NCBI GenBank assembly: GCA_035315885.1
Contig: DATFXM010000085.1
Span: forward strand, 1 to 21,174
Direction: 5' to 3'
DNA length: 21,174 nucleotides
From: DATFXM01 sp035315885
Lineage (GTDB): Bacteria; Acidobacteriota; Blastocatellia; UBA7656
The first letter of the stretch is position 1. Every line of letters starts with the position of its first letter. Both the position numbers and the translations under genes were made by a program. A model generated the notes under the pieces. That model did no database searches and was not told the DNA's origin. It worked only from the letters and a program-made list of their open reading frames with translations. Shown in pieces: positions 14,906-21,174 of the stretch.

Positions 14906-15265
14906 TTACGGCAAGTGGCTGGCAACGGTACGCACCAGCTCATCCAATTCAATAGGCTTGTAAAGCACTTCGCTGGCTCCGGCAGAAAGTGCATCGAACT
15001 CAATCCCCGGCGTTCCGGTGATCATGAGGACCGGAGTAGTTTTTCTATGCTCCAGTTGTCTGATCGCGGCGATGAGTTCGAGTCCATTCTGACCATTGAG
15101 CTTGTAGCTCACGATGATCACGTCATAAGCAGCACTTCCGTTAAGAACCTTTAACGCCGCCGCCGCATTGTGACACGTATCCGCACTCCAGTCTTGAAGA
15201 GAGAGGATGCTGGCGAACAGTTTTGCTATTGTCAGATCGCCTTCGACGATCAGGATTGAAGCCAT
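14906..15265 (-). CDS. Stand-alone receiver-domain protein lacking the phospho-acceptor Asp
   Basis: A 119-residue single receiver (CheY-like) domain with no output domain. The fold signature is clear: ILIVEGD at the first strand, DVIIVSYKLNG at the third, the switch Thr in LMITGT (83) and the conserved Lys in YKP (103). The position of the phosphorylated Asp is held by Ser53, aligned on the LNGQNG turn, and the second acidic residue of the metal pocket is Gly9. It is therefore probably not phosphorylated in the normal way and may work as a fixed-state or protein-binding pseudo-receiver. The start is ATG at 15265 with a weak ribosome site (AAAAG). A terminator-like hairpin lies only 21 bases ahead of the start codon. 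Confidence 0.88.
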   Translation of the reverse strand: MASILIVEGDLTIAKLFASILSLQDWSADTCHNAAAALKVLNGSAAYDVIIVSYKLNGQNGLELIAAIRQLEHRKTTPVLMITGTPGIEFDALSAGASEVLYKPIELDELVRTVASHLP

Positions 15266-15286
15266 CTTTTGGCTGGGCAGAGATCG

Positions 15287-15350
15287 AAAAAAACGGGGAA
15301 GCCACTAAGCGATCACCCCTGGGATCAACCGCCTATCGGCTTCCCCTTTT
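15287..15350 (-). promoter_or_regulatory. Terminator-like leader element of the receiver gene (possible attenuator)
   Basis: In minus-strand RNA, arms GGGGAAGCC and GGCUUCCCC (15338-15346 and 15295-15303) form a perfect 9-bp stem with a 34-nt loop, followed by G and seven U (15287-15293). The loop has its own possible stem (GAUC/GAUC). The last U is 21 bases ahead of the ATG, so there is no room for a promoter between the two, and transcripts of the receiver gene must read through it. This is the arrangement of an attenuator or riboswitch expression platform. I do not match it to any riboswitch class. On the plus strand the same stem is followed by four T. Confidence 0.6.
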
Positions 15351-15459
15351 GGCCGCAAAATCTAAGAACCTTATGATTGCCTATATACTTTGCCCGGTCG
15401 CCCCTAAGGAGCGTTGGCAAAAACCCTACCGATGATTCTCTGATTTCCCCACCAAAGTA

Positions 15460-15488
15460 TTGAGACCGATGTCATATTAGGCTAGAAT
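15460..15488 (+). promoter_or_regulatory. Sigma-70-type promoter of the XRE gene
   Basis: TTGAGA (15460-15465), a 17-bp spacer and TAGAAT (15483-15488) match the consensus at five of six positions each. Transcription would start near 15495. GATGTCA occurs at 15469-15475 and again at 15496-15502, 27 bp apart, one copy in the spacer and one at the start point: a possible operator for autoregulation (inference). Confidence 0.75.
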
Positions 15489-15567
15489 AACCCCTGATGT
15501 CAACAATATACTGACGGGATAAAGCTAAAATATTGATCAACAGAAAGAGATCGTCGAGGGGATAACA

Positions 15568-16011
15568 ATGGCTAAATACAGCGAGGATCCGTTGAGTATT
15601 TATGTAAAGCGCAAGATGGTTGAGCAGAATCTCTCGCGGCACGACGTCAGCGTGCGATCGGGCGGCGAAATCGCCGATAGCTACGTCAGCGCGATTGTGA
15701 CCGGCGCCTGCTGCAACCTGTCCGTCGATAAGTTGAAAGCTCTCGCCCGCGGACTCGGCGTCACCGAAATGGAGCTTGCCGGTGTCGCTTTGACCGGCTC
15801 CATGGAACCGGACCCCCGCGATCAAACACCGCCGTCGCGAAGCTCAATCATCCTCGTCGACCTCAAAAACAAATCCGTGCTCGCCTCCGATGTCGAACAG
15901 ATTGCCCGCATGGCAATGCACTTGAATTCCAAAGAGCGAGCAGTCGTGATTCAATTCATGAACAAGCTCGCCAAATCGAAGAAACAACAGCGACCAAAGA
16001 AACGCGCATAG
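15568..16011 (+). CDS. XRE-family helix-turn-helix regulator
   Basis: A 147-residue DNA-binding protein. Residues about 8-70 form a Cro/CI-type domain: IYVKRKMVEQNLSRHDVSVR, then SYVSAIVTG and SVDKLKALARGLGV, where helices 2-3 would contact DNA and the LKALARGLGV helix is typical. A Pro/Arg-rich linker (about 80-92) leads to a small C-terminal helical region (110-135) and a very basic tail (KSKKQQRPKKRA). No sensor domain is recognised. The ATG at 15568 has GAGGGG seven bases ahead and a clear promoter with about 73 nt of leader. It stands alone, followed by a short heptamer repeat. Confidence 0.9.
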   Translation: MAKYSEDPLSIYVKRKMVEQNLSRHDVSVRSGGEIADSYVSAIVTGACCNLSVDKLKALARGLGVTEMELAGVALTGSMEPDPRDQTPPSRSSIILVDLKNKSVLASDVEQIARMAMHLNSKERAVVIQFMNKLAKSKKQQRPKKRA

Positions 16012-16014
16012 GGG

Positions 16015-16033
16015 GAGTGCTGAGTGCTGGGTG
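16015..16033. repeat. Short heptamer repeat (GAGTGCT)
   Basis: Two exact copies of GAGTGCT and a drifted third (GGGTG) lie just after the XRE stop. The word is the reverse complement, by rotation, of the repeat at 502-516. Confidence 0.65.
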
Positions 16034-16108
16034 ATTGCTGTAAGTCTACTCACAACCCGACTCAGTGCTAGCTACAGCTCGTCACGCAAAAATGGGTAGA
16101 CCTCGTCG

Positions 16109-16390
16109 ATGCTCTTCATGGTGATCGAACAATTCAGGAACGATGATCCGGGTCCTGTAGGAGAGCGCTTCAAGCAACTCGGCCGCATGCTGCCGGAGAA
16201 AGTCGTCTATCACGCAAGCTGGCTCGAGCCAACCGGCGCGCGCTGCTTCCAGCTAATGGAGGCGTCCGACCGCGGCCTCATAGAAGCCTGGACCCGGCGA
16301 TGGGACGATTTGGCGAGTTTCGAAATCATACCGGTTCTGACATCCGCGGATTTCTGGGGCAAGAGGGAAGTTCTGAGTTCTGAGTTCTGA
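16109..16390 (+). CDS. DUF3303 family protein
   Basis: A 93-residue soluble protein that fits the DUF3303 pattern: MLFMVIEQFRNDDP at the start, then RMLPEKVVYHASWLE, RCFQLMEASD and WDDLASFEIIPVLTSADFW. The fold is expected to be a small ferredoxin-like alpha/beta domain; the function is unknown. The ATG at 16109 matches the usual family start but has no clear ribosome site. The last residues (VLSSEF) and the TGA stop are encoded by the first three heptamer units of the following repeat array, so the array has been incorporated into the reading frame. The natural end of the family would be a few residues earlier, about at FWGKR. Confidence 0.85.
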   Translation: MLFMVIEQFRNDDPGPVGERFKQLGRMLPEKVVYHASWLEPTGARCFQLMEASDRGLIEAWTRRWDDLASFEIIPVLTSADFWGKREVLSSEF

Positions 16391-16497
16391 GTGGGGCAAC
16401 TCAGAGCTCAGAGCTTTCGACGTCAGGGGCGGTACTCAGGAACTCAGGAACTCAGGAACTCAGAACTCAGAACTCAGAACTCAGAACTCAGAACTTC
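16367..16497. repeat. Largest heptamer array with 26-bp perfect inverted arms
   Basis: Left arm 16367-16392 (GTTCTGA units at 16370, 16377 and 16384) and right arm 16472-16497 are perfect reverse complements over 26 bases and can be extended with G-T pairs. Between them lie CTCAGAG words and three copies of an 8-nt variant (CTCAGGAA), then six or so CTCAGAA units run into the right arm. The left arm overlaps the end of the DUF3303 gene. The candidate promoter of the cytochrome genes starts seven bases after the right arm. Confidence 0.92.
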
Positions 16498-16503
16498 TCT
16501 TCC

Positions 16504-16532
16504 TTGACTGACCTTTTGGCCTGTGCTATCTA
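16504..16532 (+). promoter_or_regulatory. Candidate promoter of the cytochrome genes
   Basis: TTGACT (16504-16509) is followed after 17 bp by TATCTA (16527-16532), with TGC directly ahead of the latter (extended -10 style). Transcription would start near 16539 and leave a leader of about 157 bases, in which I see no gene and no clear structure. Confidence 0.5.
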
Positions 16533-16695
16533 TGCGCTCGTCGTACACAGGTTGCAGGAGATCCAGGTCATAATTCTATGACTCGCTCGCGCGAGATCTG
16601 ACTTTCAACTCGTTCGTCAAACCCAGAGTCTCTCCTTGTTTGAAGCGCCGTCTGGCCGGAGTCCGAAACCTGACCCGGCTTGAGTCTTACCTGAA

Positions 16696-19062
16696 ATGAC
16701 GCGAAAGCGGCTCAAATCAGCCATCATCGCATTGTCGATCCTGGCCGCGGCCGCATCACTTGGCCCTCAACCTGTCACTCGCGCCCTCGAACACTCTGCG
16801 ATGCAGCCTGTCAATGCAGACGAATCGTTGCAGCCGCCCAGGCTGGCGATGGGTCTCGATGTAGCCGGCAAGCGTGGACTGGTCCTCTTTCATCATGAAC
16901 CTCACGAGGGCCGGCGCTTCCGGCCGGAAGCGTTGCCACGTTTCCTCAACCGCCCATCTGAGTCGTCGGCGTGCGTTCAATGTCATCACCGCAACAATAC
17001 CGACGACCCTTCGAAGCCGGACGTTACCGACGTCACGAACCGGCTGCAGTTCCAGAAGTGCGGAAATTGTCATCGGTCGGAAGGTGACCCGAAGAACTTC
17101 TTCGACCGAGACGACTATGAACTGAGTTCGAGAGAGGCGTATCACCGACTCTGCGTGGGTTGCCACATGGCCGAGCGAAAGCGGCTGGGCGAGATCGCAT
17201 CGGCGGATCGGAGAGCGCTGCCTCCGGTGCGGTGTGCCGAGTGTCACGACCGCGAGGGCAAGTTTGAACCAGTAGCCGAAGCCCCCTTGCCCGAGCCCGC
17301 CGTACAGCAGACTCGGCCGAGGCGCGTCGGCCCGGACCTCGAGCGCGCCGAGGTCTTCCCAACACCAGTCGATCCGACCAACGGCTACGCAGGAAGATCA
17401 ACCGTCGATTCGCCTCCACAAGAGAAGGCCGGAGCCCGAACTATGGCCGATCGCTGGCGAATCGGTTTTCCGCCAGATCAGCGATATCAAAAAGGCGGCC
17501 TCCTGAATCCGTACAACCAGAACGTTCTCAAAGGCGACTACCCGATTTTCGGACAGAACAATTTTCTTGTTCTCACTGCCGAGAGCGAGTCGCTAGTGAA
17601 CGCCAAACGGATTCCGGTACCGAGCAACGTAGCTTCACAGCGACCTGCCAGCTCCGAGTTCTTCGGGAGAGGCGGGCAGCTCGCTTTTTCGCAGTACTTC
17701 GTCATCACTGCCGAGTTGTTTCATGGCGACACCGCCTTCAAGCCGATCGACTGGCGAATTCACATAACGCCGGTCTTCAATGTCAACTACCTTCACACTC
17801 AGGAAAACGGACTGGTCAACGCAGACGTCCGTAGAGGCAACACCCGCACAGACGCTTATATCTCGTTGCAGGAGGCGTTCGGTGAGATCCGGCTCGGCGA
17901 CACCACCAGGATCTTGCCTTTCCTGAAAGGCGGAAGGCCCGCAGACAAGAAGAACGCTTATTTCGATACGACATCGATTCGTGTAGGCATTCAACCGTTC
18001 ATAAGCGATTTTCGCGGGTTCATATTCAGCGACACGAATCTGGGTGTTCGGGCATTTGGCAACTACAAGAACAACCGCTATCAGTTCAACTCCGCGTACT
18101 TCTACATGCTCGAGAAGGACACCAACAGCGAGTTGAACACGCCGCATTTTCGCAATCAGACGGTTTTGATAGCGAATCTCTTTCGACAGGACACCAAATG
18201 GAAGGGTTACACGGCGCAGTTCAGCTTTCACTACAACGATGATCGGCCGAGCCGGCATTTCGATCAGAACAGGTTTCTCGTGCGGCCTGCGTTGATCGGA
18301 GATTTCACGCAGCACGGAATCAAGGCCTCCTATCTTGGCTGGACCGGCGATGGTCACATTGGCCGGATGAACATATCGCACGCCTTTTATGAAGTACTCG
18401 GCACTGATTCGCACAATCCGATCGCCGGGCGCAAGGTTGACATCAACGCGCAGATGGCTGCCGCGGAGGTATCACTTGATCGTGACTGGTTGAGATTCAA
18501 AGGGTCGTTCTTTTGGGCTTCAGGCGACAAGAAGCCATTTGACGGAACTGCGCGCGGATTCGATTCGATACTCGACCATCAGGAGTTCGCCGGCGGCGCA
18601 TTCAGTTTCTGGAATAGCCAGGCGATACCTTTGACGAACACCGCGGTGCTGCTGACGACTCCGGGAAGTTTGCTGCCGAGTCTGAGGAGCAGCAAGATTG
18701 AGGGTCAGTCGAACTTTGTAAACCCCGGCATTTTTGTCTACAACCTGGGTGCCGAAGCAGAGTTGAAGCCGAAACTGCGAGCGATATTGAACGTCAACTA
18801 CTCGCTGTTTCATCACACCGAGCCGCTATCGGAGATGCTCTTCCAGCCGAACATTCGCAAGCCAATCGGATTGGACTACGGCGTGGGTGTGCTTTATCGG
18901 CCGTTCTTGAGCGAGAACTGGATAGTGTCGGCAGGATTCTCATCGTTGGTTCCAGGCACTGGTTTCCGGGATATCTATAGTTCTAATTGCAATGGGCAGG
19001 CTTGCGGTGCTGAATCGAAAATCCTGTTTTCGGCGTTCGTGAAGCTGAAGTTCACTTATTGA
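16696..19062 (+). CDS. Tetrahaem cytochrome c fused to an outer-membrane beta-barrel
   Basis: A 788-residue exported protein in two parts. After a signal peptide (1-30) comes a four-haem cytochrome module with CxxCH sites at 93-97 (CVQCH), 122-126 (CGNCH), 153-157 (CVGCH) and 180-184 (CAECH). The preceding LFHHEPHEG offers His ligands in the manner of cytochrome c3/c7 proteins. A Pro-rich linker (about 190-245) leads to some 540 residues of alternating-polarity strands rich in aromatic residues, with turns such as GNYKNNRYQF, ending in FVKLKFTY; a terminal aromatic is the usual outer-membrane insertion signal. I infer a porin-like barrel that carries electrons through the outer membrane via its haem domain, like MtrA-MtrB or Cyc2 but as one tetrahaem chain. 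The ATG at 16696 lacks a clear ribosome site. The next gene, 59 bases on, is another multihaem cytochrome. Confidence 0.83.
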   Translation: MTRKRLKSAIIALSILAAAASLGPQPVTRALEHSAMQPVNADESLQPPRLAMGLDVAGKRGLVLFHHEPHEGRRFRPEALPRFLNRPSESSACVQCHHRNNTDDPSKPDVTDVTNRLQFQKCGNCHRSEGDPKNFFDRDDYELSSREAYHRLCVGCHMAERKRLGEIASADRRALPPVRCAECHDREGKFEPVAEAPLPEPAVQQTRPRRVGPDLERAEVFPTPVDPTNGYAGRSTVDSPPQEKAGARTMADRWRIGFPPDQRYQKGGLLNPYNQNVLKGDYPIFGQNNFLVLTAESESLVNAKRIPVPSNVASQRPASSEFFGRGGQLAFSQYFVITAELFHGDTAFKPIDWRIHITPVFNVNYLHTQENGLVNADVRRGNTRTDAYISLQEAFGEIRLGDTTRILPFLKGGRPADKKNAYFDTTSIRVGIQPFISDFRGFIFSDTNLGVRAFGNYKNNRYQFNSAYFYMLEKDTNSELNTPHFRNQTVLIANLFRQDTKWKGYTAQFSFHYNDDRPSRHFDQNRFLVRPALIGDFTQHGIKASYLGWTGDGHIGRMNISHAFYEVLGTDSHNPIAGRKVDINAQMAAAEVSLDRDWLRFKGSFFWASGDKKPFDGTARGFDSILDHQEFAGGAFSFWNSQAIPLTNTAVLLTTPGSLLPSLRSSKIEGQSNFVNPGIFVYNLGAEAELKPKLRAILNVNYSLFHHTEPLSEMLFQPNIRKPIGLDYGVGVLYRPFLSENWIVSAGFSSLVPGTGFRDIYSSNCNGQACGAESKILFSAFVKLKFTY

Positions 19063-19121
19063 GCTTCAGGCGCGGTGTAACGCAGCCTGGCTCGAGCTTA
19101 TCGCGACTAGCGCAACGTGAC

Positions 19122-21174
19122 ATGGCTATGAGAGGTCGGTCCAGAACATTTACCAAGGCGGCTGTGCTGATGGTCTTCGTTGGAGCCTACGCGATCGTTT
19201 GTGTTGCGAGTTCCGGGGTCCAGCCAGCTAGCCGGTTATCCGAAGCGTGGGCAGCCGGCGCTCCGTCACCTTCGTCGGGTCCGCTCCAGGCAACTGCACC
19301 ATGCGATCCTACCGCGGCGAGAAACCGATTGTGGGGAATGACTGGCGATGAAGCTCGCTGTCGCAGCCTCGGCTGTCTGGATTGTCACGGGGGCTCAGAG
19401 GACATACATAACGGCAAAGTAAACCTTGGATGCATCGACTGTCATGGCGGACACGCCGAAGTGAGATTGCCGTCGGGTGCGCAAAAAGGATCGGCGGAAT
19501 ACAACTCGGCAAAGGACAAGGCTCACGTTCAACCGAGGTACGGCGAGGTTTGGCGAACGGCTGCCAATCCGCCTCGAACTGCGGCGCTGCTGAACAAAGA
19601 GAGCATCGAATTCGTGCAGTTTGTTAACCCAGGTGACCTCCGCGTAGCCAATCGAAGTTGCGGCAATTCTGAATGTCATCCATCGGAAACTTACAACGTC
19701 GGTCACAGCATGATGACCACCGGCGCAATGCTGTGGGGAGCGGCTCTCTACAACAATGGTTCATACCCGCTGAAGAACTATCGCTTCGGCGAGAGCTATT
19801 CGGCCGATGGCAAGCCGCAAAGGCTGATCACCGTTCCCGCTCCGACGGCCGAAGACACGGCAAAGCGCGGCGTGCTGCCGTTTCTCGATCCGTTCCCTCG
19901 ATGGGAGATATCGCAGATGGGGAACATTCTGCGGACCTTTGAGCGTGGCGGCAGGAAGGCGGTCGAGGTTGGTCTCCCCAATCCCGAAGAGAGTCCCGGC
20001 AAACCGACACAGAACCTGCTGAGCCCGAGAGGGCTTGGTACGTTGTTGCGAACCGACCCGGTGTTCCTGGGCTTGCAGAAGACCAGACTGCTGGATCCGA
20101 TGTTGTCGTTCCTCGGCACAAACGATCAGCCGGGCGACTATCGATCCAGCGGCTGCACTGCGTGTCACGTCGTGTACGCGAATGATCGCGATTCGTTTCA
20201 CTCCGGTCCATACGCTCGATATGGGCACGATGGTGCTACCGAGACCGAGGATCTTGCGCTTCGTGAGGCTCGGGACAAGAAGGAACCGGGGCACCCAATA
20301 AAGCATCAGTTCACTCGCGCGATTCCATCCAGCCAGTGCGTTGTATGTCATATGCACCCGGGCACTCTGGTGTTGATGAGTTACTACGGCACGACCTGGT
20401 GGGACCTCGAAACGGACGGCGAAAAGCTGTATCCGGCGCTGGGCGACAAGAACTACAAGCCACCGACGCCGGCCGAAGAACAGGCGATTCTGTCACGCAA
20501 TCCCGAAGAGTCCGCGCTTCGCGGCAAATGGCGAAGCGTAGATTTCCTGAGGACCCTGCGTGACGACGTGAATCCCACGCTGAAGCACACGCAGTTTGCG
20601 GACTTCAATGGTCACGGCTGGATATTCCGCGACGTGTTCAAGAAAGATCGCAGGGGGAACTTTCTCGATTCCGATGGCAACATCGTCCTGGACCCGACTG
20701 CCGACAAGATGAAACGAGCAGTGGAAGGCACTACCGAGGACGTTGCCAACAAGGGCTTGCCTGTTCATCTCAAAGACATTCACCTGGAAAAGGGGATGCA
20801 CTGCGTGGACTGTCATTTTCGGCAGGACAATCACGGGGACGGCAAACTCTACGGCGAGGTGCGAAACGCAGTCGAGATCGATTGCGTGGATTGTCATGGA
20901 ACCCTCACCAGGCGAGCAGACCCTACGTCGAGTGATTCGTGGACATCGGCTGCACTTGTGCGTGCGCAGGCCGGACGCTTGACCAATCCTTCGCGGATCA
21001 CCGAAGGCGATATCGAGGCAGCCGCAAAGGCCGGAAACCGCATGGTCGACTATCGCGAGCTGGACTCGGGGAAGGACCGCTTCTTTAAGGACAAGGACGG
21101 AAACCTATATCAGCGAGCGTCGGTTTCGAAGGACAAGGACGGGCGCCCGGTGGTTTGGCGGGTAAAGCAGGTTG
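19122..21174 (+). CDS. Exported multihaem cytochrome c (3' end beyond the window)
   Basis: The frame is open from 19122 to the window edge (684 residues visible, no stop). Residues 1-30 are a signal peptide with no lipobox. Seven haem sites are visible: CLDCH (85), CIDCH (104), a CX4CH site CGNSECH (180), CTACH (345), CVVCH (406), CVDCH (561) and CVDCH (588). Long stretches without haem (about 190-340 and 415-555) separate them, so it is not a compact wire only; WGAALYNNGSYPLKNYRFGESY and FADFNGHGWIFRDVF lie in these parts. KDKDGN and KDKDGR near the edge are calcium-loop-like. Starts at 19122 and 19128 are both in frame and neither has a strong ribosome site. It directly follows the porin-cytochrome fusion and may be its electron partner; a terminal reductase or oxidase role cannot be excluded. 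Confidence 0.88.
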   Translation, partial: MAMRGRSRTFTKAAVLMVFVGAYAIVCVASSGVQPASRLSEAWAAGAPSPSSGPLQATAPCDPTAARNRLWGMTGDEARCRSLGCLDCHGGSEDIHNGKVNLGCIDCHGGHAEVRLPSGAQKGSAEYNSAKDKAHVQPRYGEVWRTAANPPRTAALLNKESIEFVQFVNPGDLRVANRSCGNSECHPSETYNVGHSMMTTGAMLWGAALYNNGSYPLKNYRFGESYSADGKPQRLITVPAPTAEDTAKRGVLPFLDPFPRWEISQMGNILRTFERGGRKAVEVGLPNPEESPGKPTQNLLSPRGLGTLLRTDPVFLGLQKTRLLDPMLSFLGTNDQPGDYRSSGCTACHVVYANDRDSFHSGPYARYGHDGATETEDLALREARDKKEPGHPIKHQFTRAIPSSQCVVCHMHPGTLVLMSYYGTTWWDLETDGEKLYPALGDKNYKPPTPAEEQAILSRNPEESALRGKWRSVDFLRTLRDDVNPTLKHTQFADFNGHGWIFRDVFKKDRRGNFLDSDGNIVLDPTADKMKRAVEGTTEDVANKGLPVHLKDIHLEKGMHCVDCHFRQDNHGDGKLYGEVRNAVEIDCVDCHGTLTRRADPTSSDSWTSAALVRAQAGRLTNPSRITEGDIEAAAKAGNRMVDYRELDSGKDRFFKDKDGNLYQRASVSKDKDGRPVVWRVKQV

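Larger units (their letters stand above)
15266..15567. other. Divergent intergenic region, receiver / XRE regulator
   Basis: No gene was found in these 302 bases. It holds a terminator-like leader structure for the minus-strand receiver gene and a good plus-strand promoter with nearby repeats for the XRE gene. Between them (about 15351-15459) no convincing promoter for the receiver gene was found, although TATATA occurs on the minus strand near 15383. Confidence 0.55.

Noticed and set aside
15287..15470. A c-di-GMP, fluoride or ZTP riboswitch ahead of the receiver gene
   Set aside because: I could not match the conserved cores of these classes from memory; only the terminator-like part is supported.
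17635..18414. A 259-codon minus-strand open frame inside the porin-cytochrome gene
   Set aside because: Antisense shadow of the barrel region; no promoter, ribosome site or recognisable domain.
19761..20357. A 198-codon minus-strand open frame inside the second cytochrome gene
   Set aside because: Antisense shadow. The plus strand is open for over 2 kb with seven haem sites in frame, which decides the coding strand.
19430..20982. Short plus-strand open frames (65-89 codons) in the second cytochrome region, which might suggest a broken gene
   Set aside because: Codon-by-codon reading from 19122 gives one uninterrupted frame to the window edge; the short frames are out of phase.

Overview
The window looks like a chromosomal segment of a soil-type Acidobacteriota, probably of the Blastocatellia kind. 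This is inference from its style: moderate-to-high GC, an ECF sigma factor paired with a zinc-finger/FecR anti-sigma factor, FG-GAP and IPT-like secreted proteins, a DUF6335 protein, and intergenic spaces packed with short tandem repeats. No rRNA, tRNA, transposase, phage gene or CRISPR array was seen.

Layout. Bases 1-475 are a tandem array of about 77-bp units, each carrying two hairpins. On the minus strand follow an ABC-2 type exporter (ATPase 519-1241, membrane subunit 1238-2668) and a membrane-anchored FKBP prolyl isomerase (2728-3243). A divergent plus-strand gene encodes an exported truncated haemoglobin (3527-3973). The minus strand then carries a secreted protein with two GlcG/HbpS-like domains (4055-5992), a secreted protein with a PA-IL (LecA)-like lectin domain (6045-7097), a DUF6335 protein (7302-7748), a cold-shock protein with a clear promoter, long leader and terminator (8071-8451), and a secreted seven-repeat FG-GAP propeller (8584-10923). 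From 11166 a plus-strand operon encodes an ECF sigma factor, its anti-sigma factor and two exported proteins of unknown function (to 14866). A degenerate receiver-domain protein (14906-15265, minus) sits behind a terminator-like leader. An XRE regulator (15568-16011) and a DUF3303 protein (16109-16390) follow.

The right end is the most striking part. A single 788-residue protein (16696-19062) joins an exported four-haem cytochrome c module to what looks like an outer-membrane beta-barrel. It is followed by a second exported multihaem cytochrome (19122 to the window end, open) with seven visible haem sites. Together they look like an electron conduit across the outer membrane.

A second theme is repeats. 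Nearly every noncoding gap between gene ends holds an array of exact 7-nt periodicity, but the word differs from place to place (TTCTGAG/CTCAGAA, CTCAGCA, GAAACCC, TGAAATT). Several arrays fold into long hairpins, and two supply the stop codon of the gene in front of them. They resemble in style the heptanucleotide STRR repeats described in cyanobacteria.
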